Part shown: one piece after another, positions 35,133 to 43,722 of the stretch
Layout of the letters: every line of letters starts with the position of its first letter
Position numbering within the stretch: the first letter of the stretch is position 1
Source of the DNA: Pyxidicoccus parkwaysis
Lineage (GTDB): Bacteria > Myxococcota > Myxococcia > Myxococcales > Myxococcaceae
Direction of reading: 5' to 3'
DNA length: 64,000 bases
Assembly: GCF_017301735.1 (NCBI RefSeq)
Contig: NZ_CP071090.1
Span: 6,066,001 to 6,130,000 of the forward strand
The notes under the pieces: model-generated
Database searches by the model: none
Seen by the model: the letters and a program-made list of their open reading frames with translations, nothing else
Told to the model about the DNA's origin: nothing
Made by a program: the position numbers and the translations under genes

Positions 35133-35489
35133 TCACGTCCCCCGGGACAGCTGGGCCACCTGACGCTGCTGCGTGCGGCGGACCACGTAGCGCACCGTCA
35201 CCGACAGCGTGCCCTCCACGCTGACGACGTCCACCGACTCCACCTGGATGAGGTCCCCCAGCCACTGTTGCAGCGCGCCCTGCACCAGGAACTGGGTGGC
35301 GGTGGCCAGCTCCTCGCCGTTGGGCGCGAAGACGAGCTGCGCCAGGCCCGTGCCGAAGGTGGGCCGATTCACGCGCTCACCGGGCGAGGTGAAGAGCACC
35401 TGCTCCAGGAGCTGCCGCACGTGCGTGTCCAGGTCCGCGTCGGCGGTGCGGCCACGTCCATCGATGCGGAACGGGAAGCCTATCTGCAT
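35133..35489 (-). CDS. gp25/GPW-like baseplate protein (Afp9-like)
   Basis: This is a 118-residue protein of the gp25/lysozyme-like wedge family. It shows IGFPFRIDGRGRTADAD, LLEQVLFTSPGERVNRPTFGTGLAQLVF (the EPR-type core motif) and a C-terminal VRYVVRRTQQRQV strand. In contractile tails this protein anchors the first sheath ring to the baseplate. It is separated by single bases from the PAAR-like gene before it and the baseplate gene after it. Confidence 0.93.
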   Translation of the reverse strand: MQIGFPFRIDGRGRTADADLDTHVRQLLEQVLFTSPGERVNRPTFGTGLAQLVFAPNGEELATATQFLVQGALQQWLGDLIQVESVDVVSVEGTLSVTVRYVVRRTQQRQVAQLSRGT

Positions 35490-35490
35490 G

Positions 35491-35826
35491 TCAGGTCCCC
35501 TTCACCCGGACTTGGGTCATCACGACATTCGGCGGGCCCGCCGGCACCTGCTGGACGGTGAACGTCAGGCCGGTGCTGGACTGGAGGATGACGGGCTGCC
35601 CGCCCGCGCGGACGCGCACCGCGGGCACCAGCCACTGCACCCGCAGGCACGGGCCGGGCACGGGCGGCGGCACCGGCGTCGGGCAGCCGGACACCATGTA
35701 CATGTCCGCCACGGTGGCCACCGGCTGGCCGCCCACCTTCACACGGGGGTTGCCGGGGGAAATCTGCACCTGGCCCCCGTGGGGGCACATCACCGTGGCG
35801 CCGACGTGGAGGATGAATCCGGGCAT
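35491..35826 (-). CDS. PAAR-like spike-tip protein (Afp10-like)
   Basis: This is a 111-residue protein with PAAR-like repeats: FILHVGATVMCPHGGQVQI, then VKVGGQPVATVADMYMVSGCP and VRVRAGGQPVILQSSTGLTF. Cys13, His15 and the later Cys residues could hold the metal ion that sharpens the cone. It should cap the central spike and be the first part to touch the target. The gene directly follows the gpV-like spike gene. Confidence 0.88.
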   Translation of the reverse strand: MPGFILHVGATVMCPHGGQVQISPGNPRVKVGGQPVATVADMYMVSGCPTPVPPPVPGPCLRVQWLVPAVRVRAGGQPVILQSSTGLTFTVQQVPAGPPNVVMTQVRVKGT

Positions 35827-35829
35827 GGC

Positions 35830-36378
35830 TCACATCACCTCGAGCGCGCCGTTGTTGATGTTGACTCCCGTGGGGCCGAGCTTCACGTTGGCCGGGCCGA
35901 ACGACAGCTCGATGCCGGTGGCGCTCAGCACCACCTTCGTCGTGCCGCCCTGCGACAGCTCGATGCCTTGCGTGTTGAAGACGGCCTTCAGCGGCATGGC
36001 CACGACCGGAGGGCTGACCTCAATCGTGAGCCCACCCGCCCCGGGCACGTCGCTCAGCGTGAGGGTGATGCCGTCCGTCTTCCACATCTTCATCTGGGGG
36101 ATGGCGGGCTGGGCGGGGGCCTCGCCCGCCTCCCAGTAGCAGCCGGTATAGATGGGGTAGTTCGTGTCGCCGCGCTCGAACTCCACCCACACCTTGGCGC
36201 CGTTGGGCGGCACCGCGAAGAAGCCCACGCCGCGGCCGCCATAGGGCATGCACGGCATGGCCCAGGCGAGCTGGCTGTCGAGCAGGACGGTGGGCACCTT
36301 CACCTGGACACGACCCTGCATCATCGGGTCGATGTTGTTGACCACCTCGCCCCGGTACTTCCCGTAGTACGTGCTCAT
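35830..36378 (-). CDS. Spike OB-fold/beta-helix protein (gpV/VgrG C-half-like)
   Basis: This is a 182-residue protein. The N-terminal OB-fold is that of phage baseplate protein V and gp5 (YYGKYRGEVVNNIDPMMQGRVQVKVP, then WAMPCMPYGG, GFFAVPPNGAKVWVEFERGD and YPIYTGCYWE). Residues about 115-182 form a short strand repeat (GIELSQGGTTKVVLSATGIELSFGPANVKLGPTGVNI), the start of a spike beta-helix. With the gpD-like protein upstream it makes up a VgrG/Afp8 equivalent that is split into two genes. The ATGA overlap with the gpD gene supports joint translation. Confidence 0.9.
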   Translation of the reverse strand: MSTYYGKYRGEVVNNIDPMMQGRVQVKVPTVLLDSQLAWAMPCMPYGGRGVGFFAVPPNGAKVWVEFERGDTNYPIYTGCYWEAGEAPAQPAIPQMKMWKTDGITLTLSDVPGAGGLTIEVSPPVVAMPLKAVFNTQGIELSQGGTTKVVLSATGIELSFGPANVKLGPTGVNINNGALEVM

Positions 36379-37517
36379 GGAGGCACCACCGGTAGGAGCG
36401 CCCCGAGTCCCTCACGCGTGAGGGTGAAGCGCTGCTTGTATTCGCCGACCTTGATGGAGTGCGTGACGTTCTTCACGTAGTAGAAGCCGTCGTGCATCCA
36501 CCCCACGCCGCGCAGGCCCACGAGGCCGCGAGGGCGCAACAAATCTCCATAGCGAAGCGCGTCCAGCTCCCCGGAGCCCGTGAGCACCTTGTCCGTGGAC
36601 GCGTCCGTCATCGCCTGCGCCTGGGCGTAGGCGGCGACGTAGCTGGTGCCGTCCGGCACCTCCAGCAGCGTCTTGCGCACGTTGGGCTGGTGCACCAGCA
36701 CCGCGGGCAGCGCCGCGAGCGGCGGCAGGCGCATGCTGATGAACGTCTCCACCGGAATGGCCTTGCCGAAGACCATGGCCTTGCCGGACACGGTGGTGGG
36801 CTCCAGCGCGTTGTACTGGAAGCTGATGTTGTTGACGTTGGTGTCCGCGCCCATGTTGACGGACAGGGCGCGCTGCGGGACGCCGGTGCGCACGGGCGGG
36901 CCCCAGTACGCCTTGTTCATCAGCGGCGCCGGGCCGGGCTCCACGTAGAAGACGTAGCCGAAGCGGCGGGCCATCTCCTGGAGGTACGCGTAGTCCGTGC
37001 CGCGGAACACCGGCGTGCGGACGATGGGCAGCGGCACGTCCAGCGTGGGCGGCGGCAGCACCATGGGCACCATCTGGTACTTCGCGTACCGGGCGATGAG
37101 CTGCAGCGCGATGAGGGGCTCCACCTGCGCCGGGTGCTCGTGGACCTTCTGCTCCAGGTCCATCATGGTGCTCACGTCCTCGCCGGTGACGGTGAGCGTG
37201 GAGGCGCCGGGCTGCTCGGAGGGCGTGAGCTGCCGGTGGGTGATGATGCCGTCGAAGAGCACCTGCGGCACCACGTTGAAGGTCACCACCAGCACCACGC
37301 GGTTGAAGGGCTGGAGCATCGGGTTGGCCAACAGCCCGTAGTCCACCAACTGCAACGGCCCGGCGCGGCCCACGCTGAAGGTGAGCTGGAAGCCGGAGCG
37401 CCCCTCGTCGTTGTGGGTGACCTCCACGGACTGAAGTGCCTCGATGAGCGGAGGCGGAGCGGGGAGCGGCACCGCCGGTCCCACCATCATCAGGAGGTTG
37501 ACGCCCAGCATTCCCAT
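36375..37517 (-). CDS. Spike hub protein (gpD/VgrG N-half-like, Afp8)
   Basis: This is a 380-residue protein of the late-control D/gp27 type. It contains SVEVTHNDEGRSGFQLTFSVGR, LVVTFNVVPQVLFDGIITHRQLTPSEQPG, and STLTVTGEDVSTMMDLEQK. It then has FRGTDYAYLQEMARRFGYVFYVEPGP and the ending YVKNVTHSIKVGEYKQRFTLTREGLG. It forms the trimeric hub that carries the OB-fold spike and adapts tube to baseplate. In VgrG this part is fused to the spike; here it is a separate gene with a 4-base overlap. Ordinary length for the family. Confidence 0.9.
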   Translation of the reverse strand: MGMLGVNLLMMVGPAVPLPAPPPLIEALQSVEVTHNDEGRSGFQLTFSVGRAGPLQLVDYGLLANPMLQPFNRVVLVVTFNVVPQVLFDGIITHRQLTPSEQPGASTLTVTGEDVSTMMDLEQKVHEHPAQVEPLIALQLIARYAKYQMVPMVLPPPTLDVPLPIVRTPVFRGTDYAYLQEMARRFGYVFYVEPGPAPLMNKAYWGPPVRTGVPQRALSVNMGADTNVNNISFQYNALEPTTVSGKAMVFGKAIPVETFISMRLPPLAALPAVLVHQPNVRKTLLEVPDGTSYVAAYAQAQAMTDASTDKVLTGSGELDALRYGDLLRPRGLVGLRGVGWMHDGFYYVKNVTHSIKVGEYKQRFTLTREGLGALLPVVPP

Positions 37518-37523
37518 ACGCGC

Positions 37524-37814
37524 TCAAATCTCCGGCATGGCGATGCGGACGAGCGCCCCCGGCTCTTCCATCACCTCGAAGGGGTTGAGCACGTCATTGG
37601 AGTCGCACACGCGCCAGAACTGCTCCGGGTCCCCGAGCGTGCGGGCCGTCAACAAATCCAGGCGGTCCCCTTCCGTGACGGTGAGCTCCGCCAGCAGGCG
37701 CATGTCCTGTCCGGACGGCAGGAAGCGGCGGCGCTTGTACGTGGCCACCCGGCCATCCGGCAGGGTGATGGTGACGGTCTCCAGGTTGGCGTAGCGACTG
37801 GTGGGGTCGAGCAT
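37524..37814 (-). CDS. LysM-type tube-baseplate adaptor (Afp7 C-half-like)
   Basis: This is a 96-residue protein resembling the LysM-like adaptor (gpX/gp53) of contractile tails. It has RRFLPSGQDMRLLAELTVTEGDRLDLLTARTLGDPEQFWRVCDSNDVLNPFEV, where the pattern of D-R-L-D-x-L-A and P-x-x-F-W-R is typical. Such proteins bind the ring at the end of the inner tube and connect it to the wedges. ATG at 37814 is preceded by GAGGTGA; a longer frame exists but has no ribosome site. Confidence 0.85.
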   Translation of the reverse strand: MLDPTSRYANLETVTITLPDGRVATYKRRRFLPSGQDMRLLAELTVTEGDRLDLLTARTLGDPEQFWRVCDSNDVLNPFEVMEEPGALVRIAMPEI

Positions 37815-37821
37815 GCGCGAA

Positions 37822-38460
37822 TCACCTCGGCAGCGCGCTGGCAGCACCACTGACGCTGCCGACGACGGCCATGGCCTCCTTGACGACCTGGTGGGAGAAG
37901 AAGAGGGCGAAGCCCGGGTGGGTGATGGACAGGTCGTTGTACGTGAGCACCCGCAGCGACAGCGTCACCTTGGCCCGGATGGGATTGAGCGACGGGTCAT
38001 AGGCCTCCTCGGTGATGGAGAACTCCGTCAGCTTCACCGGCACCACGCGCTTGGGGCCCCAGACGAACAGCGTCATCGACGCGACGTTGGGCAGCACCTC
38101 CAGCACGCCCGCCTTCGCGAGCACGTTGTTGAGGAGCACCTGCGCCGTCTTCGGGTAGACGAGCATCTCCAGCGCGGACAGCTGCGGGTAGATGCCCATC
38201 GACGTCGCGATGGGATTCACCGCCGCGAGCTGGTCCGTGGCGTCGATTTCCACGTCCAGCTTGATGGTTTCGATGGGAGGGCCCTTGAGCCGCTGCACCT
38301 CGGTGCGGTCGCCGTTGTCGCCCGCCATCTGGGGCTGCAACGTGCGCGTCATCGTGTCCGGGTTGTACTGGAACACGACGACGCTGGAGACCGGGTTCAT
38401 CGGGTCCAGGCCGATGATGGCGCCCCGCTGCGTGCGGGGAGAGCGCGGGAAGGTGCTCAT
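37822..38460 (-). CDS. CIS_tube domain adaptor protein (Afp7 N-half-like)
   Basis: This is a 212-residue protein with the CIS_tube signature: VFQYNPDTMTRTLQPQM near residue 30, and the beta-rich middle IKLDVEIDATDQLA. LLNNVLAKAG and MTLFVWGPKRVVPVKLTEFSITEEAYDPSLNPIRAKVTLSLRVLTYNDL follow. In Afp and PVC particles this domain and the LysM domain belong to one protein at the tube-baseplate junction; here they are two adjacent genes 7 bases apart. The ATGA overlap with the preceding small gene indicates coupling. Confidence 0.88.
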   Translation of the reverse strand: MSTFPRSPRTQRGAIIGLDPMNPVSSVVVFQYNPDTMTRTLQPQMAGDNGDRTEVQRLKGPPIETIKLDVEIDATDQLAAVNPIATSMGIYPQLSALEMLVYPKTAQVLLNNVLAKAGVLEVLPNVASMTLFVWGPKRVVPVKLTEFSITEEAYDPSLNPIRAKVTLSLRVLTYNDLSITHPGFALFFSHQVVKEAMAVVGSVSGAASALPR

Positions 38461-38735
38461 CGTCCCTGCCCTCCCCCACCGCCCAGGCCCGAGTACACGG
38501 CGCGAGCCACGCTCACGCCCATGGCCTCCGGTGAAGCACCGGGCGACACGTTGATGGCCCCCGCGTCCAGCCGGGGCGCCAGCGCGGCCGCGTCCACGCC
38601 CGGCGGCAGGCCCTGCTCGGCCAGCAGCCGGGACAGTTCCTCGCGGACCGCCGCGCCCACGCGGTCGCGGTGGGCGGACGGGACGCCGTGCAGCACCAGC
38701 TCGTCGATGTGCAGCGAGATGTGTCGCGGCTTCAT
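38457..38735 (-). CDS. Small eCIS-associated protein, unknown function
   Basis: This is a 92-residue protein with a short beta start (MKPRHISLHIDELVLHGVP) and helices (RVGAAVREELSRLLAEQG). It ends in a Gly-rich tail (SGLGGGGGQGR). The start MKPRH at 38735 overlaps the ATPase stop by ATGA, and its own stop overlaps the CIS_tube gene by ATGA. It is conserved in position between the ATPase and the adaptor genes in eCIS loci as far as I can recall. Its role is unknown; an assembly helper is possible. Confidence 0.75.
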   Translation of the reverse strand: MKPRHISLHIDELVLHGVPSAHRDRVGAAVREELSRLLAEQGLPPGVDAAALAPRLDAGAINVSPGASPEAMGVSVARAVYSGLGGGGGQGR

Positions 38736-40723
38736 GTCCACCCCGAGACCTCGGCTTCCGCCAAGGGCTTGTCCAACTTGCTGAACTCGGCGCGCACCGC
38801 GCGCTGAAGGTGCGCCATGCGAACGGGCTCTCCGGCGTCCGCGGCCAGGAAGGCGGCGTTGAGGGCGATGGTGCGGATGTTGCCGCCCGTGACGCTCAGC
38901 CGCGCCAGCCGCGCCACCTCCAGCGACTCGGTGGGCGTGGAGGGCGGGAACATGCGCCGCCAGATTTCCGCGCGCTGCGCGGCGTCCGGGAACGGGAACT
39001 GCACAACGAAGCGCAGGCGGCGGAGGAACGCCGTGTCCAGCGCGTCCTTCATGTTGGTGGTGAGGATGGCCAGGCCGCTGTACGCCTCCATCTGCTGGAG
39101 GAGGTAGCTCACCTCGATGTTCGCGTAGCGGTCGTGGCTGTCCTTCACCTCGGTGCGCTTGCCGAAGAGGGCGTCCGCCTCGTCGAAGAGGAGGATGGCG
39201 CCGCCCTCCTGCGCGGCCTCGAAGACGCGGCGCAGGTTCTTCTCCGTCTCGCCGATGTACTTGCTGACCACCTGCGACAGGTCGATGCGGAACAGGTCGA
39301 GCTTCAGCTCGCGCGCCAGCACCTCGGCCGCCATGGTTTTACCGGTGCCGCTGGCGCCGGAGAACAGCGCGCTGATGCCCAGGCCGCGCGAGCCCTGCGC
39401 CGCGAAGCCCCACGTCTCATACACGCGCACGCGCTGGCGCACGCACGCGGCCACCTGCCGCAGGAGCGACTTCTGCGCCTCGGGCAGCACCAGCGCGTCC
39501 CAGTCGGCGGAGGGCTCGATTCGCTGTGCCAGGTCCTCCAGGCGGGGACGCGCCTGGAGCCTGCATGCGGACCACAGCGCGTCACCCAGCGTGGAGCCCT
39601 CACCGTCTCCCACCTGACCGCGCACCTCGGCGCCGGCCGCGCGGATGGAGCGCATGGACAGGTCGAACTGGGTCACCACGCGCTCCACCACTCCATCCAC
39701 GCGGGACGCGGCGGGGCCGAGCGCATCGCGCCACAGCACGCGCTGCTCGTCGCGGGTGGGCCGGCGCACGTCCAGGTGCAGCGCGGGTCGGCCGCGCAGG
39801 CGCAAAGGCTCGCGGCTGGAGAGGAAGACAGCGCCACGCACGCGCTCGGCGAAGGAGACCGCGGCGCGCAGCACCTCGGGGCCCGCCGACTCCTCGCACT
39901 CCAGCAGCAGGCCGCTGCCGGACAGCAAAGCCTCACGCTCCCACAGCCTGCCCAGGGCCGCGCGCTCGTCCAGCGGCGCGGGCAGGTGCGAGGCTCGCAG
40001 GACGTGCAGGCCCAGTCCCATCGCGGAGCAAGCGGCGGAGGCCACGGCCTGCGCGCCTTCCGACTCCGGGCCGCAGAGCTGCACCACCGGCGCCTCGTCC
40101 AGGCCCGCGCCGTTCTCCCACGCGCGCTGGATGCGGCCCACCAGCGCCTCGTGCGAGGGTGGCAGCGCGGCGCCCGGCGGCACGGGGAACACGATGTCGC
40201 GCAAGCGCGGGTCCAGGTACGAGAGCCCGGCGAGGTAGTGCAACACGCGCTCGTCGATGCGCAGCGCACCGTGCGTCAGCCCTTCAACCGGCGACACCGA
40301 GACGAGCTCCCACTGGCGCAGCGGAGCCACCGGCGTGAGCGCGCTCCAGTGCGCGTCCGGCAGCGCGGACAGCGCCATGCCGAAGGTGGGGAACGCGCGC
40401 CGGGGCTCACCCTGCGCGGCGGCGCACGCGGCGGCGAAGCCGGAGTCCAACTCCAGGCCCGCGCTGCACAGCAGCACGTCGCGCTCGAAGTGGGACAGCC
40501 CGAAGGCCGCCACCAGCACGCTCATCGCGGACGGCGCGGGCAGGGCCGTCTCGGCGTTGTCCAGCGCGGCGCGGGCGGCGTCCACGTCATCCGCGCCGGC
40601 GGGCACCTGTGCTCCGGACGTGCGCGCGTGCCGGTACAGGTACGCGCGCACCACGCCCAGCGACGCCGTGAGGTGGCGGCGGTTGGCCTCCGACCAGGAC
40701 TGGTCGTTCGAGCGCGTGCTCAT
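38732..40723 (-). CDS. eCIS AAA+ ATPase (Afp15-like)
   Basis: This is a 663-residue AAA+ protein. The C-terminal ATPase module has Walker A FSGASGTGKTMAAE near residue 462 and Walker B AILLFDEADALFGKR near 512. It also has the sensor-1 Asn in LAILTTNMKDALD, the arginine finger DTAFLRRLRFVVQFPFPD, and a helical lid. The N-terminal 400 residues form a second, degenerate ATPase-like region (VVQLCGPESEGAQAVASAAC). This class of ATPase occurs in nearly every Afp/PVC-type cluster and is needed for particle assembly. It lies between the cap gene and the adaptor genes, with 4-base overlaps on both sides. Confidence 0.92.
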   Translation of the reverse strand: MSTRSNDQSWSEANRRHLTASLGVVRAYLYRHARTSGAQVPAGADDVDAARAALDNAETALPAPSAMSVLVAAFGLSHFERDVLLCSAGLELDSGFAAACAAAQGEPRRAFPTFGMALSALPDAHWSALTPVAPLRQWELVSVSPVEGLTHGALRIDERVLHYLAGLSYLDPRLRDIVFPVPPGAALPPSHEALVGRIQRAWENGAGLDEAPVVQLCGPESEGAQAVASAACSAMGLGLHVLRASHLPAPLDERAALGRLWEREALLSGSGLLLECEESAGPEVLRAAVSFAERVRGAVFLSSREPLRLRGRPALHLDVRRPTRDEQRVLWRDALGPAASRVDGVVERVVTQFDLSMRSIRAAGAEVRGQVGDGEGSTLGDALWSACRLQARPRLEDLAQRIEPSADWDALVLPEAQKSLLRQVAACVRQRVRVYETWGFAAQGSRGLGISALFSGASGTGKTMAAEVLARELKLDLFRIDLSQVVSKYIGETEKNLRRVFEAAQEGGAILLFDEADALFGKRTEVKDSHDRYANIEVSYLLQQMEAYSGLAILTTNMKDALDTAFLRRLRFVVQFPFPDAAQRAEIWRRMFPPSTPTESLEVARLARLSVTGGNIRTIALNAAFLAADAGEPVRMAHLQRAVRAEFSKLDKPLAEAEVSGWT

Positions 40724-41916
40724 GGCAAGGTCACCCGCTGCGAGACATGGAACACCGGAGGCGTCACGCTGCGGTCCACGCGCAGCGAGTCCACGCCGTC
40801 CACGCGCAGGCGCACGTACTGCTCACCCGTGGGCGCGTCCGGCACGACGAAGGCCAGGGACGCCACCGCGGTGGCGCGAGTGGGCGCGGACACCTCACGG
40901 TCCCCCACCAGCAGGGACACGCGCTGCTCCACGAGAACCTGGGGCTCGAAGCCCACGGTGAGCGTCACCGAGTTGTCCCCTGCGCGCGCGCCGACTGTGA
41001 TGCTGGTGAGGCTCGGCGCCAGCGCGAGCGGCAGCGCGTTGGTGGTGCGAGTGGGCTCGCCCGCGCGGACGATGACGGCCGCCACGGAGTACATGCCCGC
41101 GGGCCACGTAGCGGGACTGTTGGGGATGGCCACCGAGAGGCGCGCGGCGGTGATGTCCGACGCCGTCACGTCCACCGGAGCCGTCCACTGCGGGTGGTTG
41201 AAGCGCACGGCCACCGTGTCGCCCGCGAGGTTTCCACCCTGGAGGACCACCGTCTCACCCAGCCGTGCGCCGGTTTGAGGGTCGGGCGGGAGGACGGCTT
41301 GCAGGACGGGGAACGGCGCCGGGAGTCCGGCCTGCGACGAAATCTGGCTGCGCAGCACGGGCAGCGGAGAGCGGCGGGCCCGCGTGCTCTCGATGAGCAC
41401 GGCCGACACCTGGTAGATGACGGAGATGCGGTACTGCGACTGGAAGGCCGTCCACATCTTGGAGACGTCCTCCAGCGAGAGCTGGTCGGGGGTGATGCGG
41501 ACGCGCTCCACCTGCTGGTACAGGTCGTTGCCAGGAAGCGAGGTGCGAAGCTCCTCCGGCCCCAGCACCGCGTGGTCATGGAGCACGAGCATCGCCTTGC
41601 CGAGCACCTTGTGGGCGGCGACGTCGTCATCGGCCGGCGCGTACGCGGTGAGCATGTAGCTCAGCCGGAGCGCGAGCGGCGAGAAGCCGCCCTCGTTCAT
41701 CCGGCCCTGCGTGGGCATCTCCATGTTGCGCAGGTTCGGGTTGTGCGTGACCTGGAACAGGAAGATGTTGATCTGGTGGTGCGTCGCGTCCTTCGAGCGC
41801 GCCTTGTCCGGCGGCATCGTCGTCACGTCGACGTCCGGGAAGTCACCCTGCAGATGGCTGAACAGCAGCGTGCGCAGCGTGGCGGTGATGGCCGCGACGG
41901 ACAGGGAGTTGCTCAT
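40720..41916 (-). CDS. DUF4255 tube-terminating cap protein (Afp16/Pvc16-like)
   Basis: This is a 398-residue protein. Residues 1-190 are the DUF4255/Pvc16 domain: ITATLRTLLFSHLQ, then HHQINIFLFQVTHNPNLRN, LALRLSYMLTAYAP, LGKAMLVLHDHAVLG and SYQYRISVIYQVSAVLIES-like sequence. The C-terminal half consists of IPT/Ig-like strands (GETVVLQGGNLAGDTVAVRF). In Afp16 the first domain caps the tube and limits its length; the Ig-like extension could sit outside. It overlaps its neighbours by ATGA at both ends. Confidence 0.9.
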   Translation of the reverse strand: MSNSLSVAAITATLRTLLFSHLQGDFPDVDVTTMPPDKARSKDATHHQINIFLFQVTHNPNLRNMEMPTQGRMNEGGFSPLALRLSYMLTAYAPADDDVAAHKVLGKAMLVLHDHAVLGPEELRTSLPGNDLYQQVERVRITPDQLSLEDVSKMWTAFQSQYRISVIYQVSAVLIESTRARRSPLPVLRSQISSQAGLPAPFPVLQAVLPPDPQTGARLGETVVLQGGNLAGDTVAVRFNHPQWTAPVDVTASDITAARLSVAIPNSPATWPAGMYSVAAVIVRAGEPTRTTNALPLALAPSLTSITVGARAGDNSVTLTVGFEPQVLVEQRVSLLVGDREVSAPTRATAVASLAFVVPDAPTGEQYVRLRVDGVDSLRVDRSVTPPVFHVSQRVTLP

Positions 41917-42980
41917 CGCCCACCCCCATTGCGGCGCCGGAGGTACTCATCCAGCGACAGCGCCGATGACTGGCGCGCGGGAGCCGGCCTCGCGGGAGCG
42001 GGCGGCGTGGCGGCGCGCACTTCGATGCGGCCGATGGTCACCTGCACCACCTGCGTGGGCGCGCTCTCGGGCGCCGTGGGAAGGGGCGAGGACACCACGC
42101 GCTCCGCCTGCACCGGGACGGACGGACCGCGCGGAGAGGCAGCGGGCCTGCCGTCGGACTCGTCGGACGCCGAGGTCGCCTTGACCTGCACGGCACTGCG
42201 GGCCCGCTCGGGCACGGGAGCCGCACCACGCACCGGAGCAATCGCCTCCACGGACGTCGCCGTGGGAGCAGCCTCGAAGGCCGCGGGCTCATGGACCTCG
42301 GAGAACGGGGAGGCAGAATCCCGCGACGAGGAAGGCACGACACCCTGATTCAGGACAGGAGTGGCCGAGCGCGGAACATCGGCGGGACTCCGTGGCGCGA
42401 CCTCCTTCGGAACCGGCGCCCGTGCCGTCACGTCCTCGCGCTTCGGAAGTGGCGCACGCGTCGTCAGGCTCTCGGGCTCAGGACTCACCCTGCCCTCGCG
42501 CGGCGCCTCCGCATCCAGGCCGTTGGCCACCGGTGACGCCTTCTCCTCGCCGCGCCTCGCGCCCTGCGCGAGCGGGTCCGAAGTCAGCATGGGGCTCGCG
42601 GGTGCATTCCGAGGCGCGGGCAGCGCCTCGAGGTCGAGGCTCCGCGCGATGACGGACGTGGGAGACCCGCGCCCACGCGCAGCGGGCTCCGGACGCGCGT
42701 CCGGCGAATCACTTCCCAGGCCCGCGGCCATGGAAGATACCGGCGCGTTGCCGGGCCTCGACGGCGAGGACAGTGCCCGGGCCACCGCATTCCACGGGTC
42801 CATGCGCGCCGGGCGCTGAGTCGCGGTGCCAGACACCTCGCGTTCCTCGATGCCCTCGGTGAGCGCGGCGCCCTCATCGGGCACGTGCTCGCTGGGGGCG
42901 AACCTCGAGGCGACCCGGGGCCGCACCCCGGACTCGGGGCGGAGCTGCCGTCCCACCAGATGGCTCAAGTAGTCGCTCAT
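41913..42980 (-). CDS. Long disordered eCIS protein with conserved ends
   Basis: This is a 355-residue protein. Both ends look constrained: MSDYLSHLVGRQLRPESGV at the N-terminus and VVQVTIGRIEVRAATPP plus LSLDEYLRRRNGGG at the C-terminus. About 280 residues between them are rich in Pro, Ala, Ser, Arg and Glu and look intrinsically disordered. The same ends bracket variable linkers in other eCIS clusters as far as I recall. It might bridge two particle parts or bind cargo. No catalytic motif is present. The start at 42980 overlaps the previous stop by ATGA. Confidence 0.75.
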   Translation of the reverse strand: MSDYLSHLVGRQLRPESGVRPRVASRFAPSEHVPDEGAALTEGIEEREVSGTATQRPARMDPWNAVARALSSPSRPGNAPVSSMAAGLGSDSPDARPEPAARGRGSPTSVIARSLDLEALPAPRNAPASPMLTSDPLAQGARRGEEKASPVANGLDAEAPREGRVSPEPESLTTRAPLPKREDVTARAPVPKEVAPRSPADVPRSATPVLNQGVVPSSSRDSASPFSEVHEPAAFEAAPTATSVEAIAPVRGAAPVPERARSAVQVKATSASDESDGRPAASPRGPSVPVQAERVVSSPLPTAPESAPTQVVQVTIGRIEVRAATPPAPARPAPARQSSALSLDEYLRRRNGGGR

Positions 42981-43708
42981 CCCGCCGCCATCTCCAGGTA
43001 GCGCTGCCGCTTCCAGGGGCTCATCGCGAGGATGCGCTCCTCGGACCAGCCGTACGTCCGCGCCAGCACGTTCACCTCGTGGAGCGTGCGCTGAGCCCAC
43101 GTCTCCACTTCCCTCCAGAAGAACTCCCCGATGTCGAACGCCGGAGGCCACGAGTGCCGGCACGCCGGGCAGGCCGTGACCAACTCCACCCGCGCCTGCG
43201 GATCCGCCTGCTCCATGGCGTCCGCCACCGCGAGCACCACCTCTCCTGGCAGCTCCGCCACGCTCACGGCCTCTCCTTCCCGGCTCACCTCCAGCACGCA
43301 CCGCCCCAGAAGCCGCTGCCGCGCCCTGCCCGCGTCCAGCCCGAGCAGGCTCGCCAGGTCCCGGCTGTCCGGCAGCCGGAACCGCACCGCGTACCCCGCA
43401 TGCACCACGTCCAGCGCCTCGGGCGGCGGCTCCACCGGTGCCGCGCGGACGTCAGCCACCTCGAAGGCCAGCTCCACCCGCTCACCGCAGGCGGGGCACG
43501 ACACCAGCCCCACCACGCGCGGCCCGAAGGTGCCCTCGCGTACCGACAGCAGGAGCGCGTCACGCGCCCCCACCGGCAGCCGCGCGAGCCGCTCCGGCGC
43601 CACGTCCGGGAACGCCGCGCACAACAGCGCGAGCGCGCGCCCGGGGCCTGTGTGCGGATGGCCCGCCTCCCAGGCACCCATCAGCTCTGGAGCGGTCAGC
43701 ACGCGCAT
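42977..43708 (-). CDS. Zinc-finger baseplate-hub chaperone-like protein (gp51-like)
   Basis: This is a 243-residue protein with two CxxC pairs: LVSCPACGERVELAFEV near residue 70 and VTACPACRHSWPPAFDI near 180. They could bind one zinc ion together or one each. The ending LHEVNVLARTYGWSEERILAMSPWKRQRYLEM is typical of the T4-family baseplate hub assembly chaperone annotated in eCIS clusters. It sits between tube and cap genes, where such a factor is usually found. It is probably needed for assembly and not part of the final particle. Confidence 0.8.
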   Translation of the reverse strand: MRVLTAPELMGAWEAGHPHTGPGRALALLCAAFPDVAPERLARLPVGARDALLLSVREGTFGPRVVGLVSCPACGERVELAFEVADVRAAPVEPPPEALDVVHAGYAVRFRLPDSRDLASLLGLDAGRARQRLLGRCVLEVSREGEAVSVAELPGEVVLAVADAMEQADPQARVELVTACPACRHSWPPAFDIGEFFWREVETWAQRTLHEVNVLARTYGWSEERILAMSPWKRQRYLEMAAG

Positions 43709-43722
43709 GCCCCGTCACCGGC

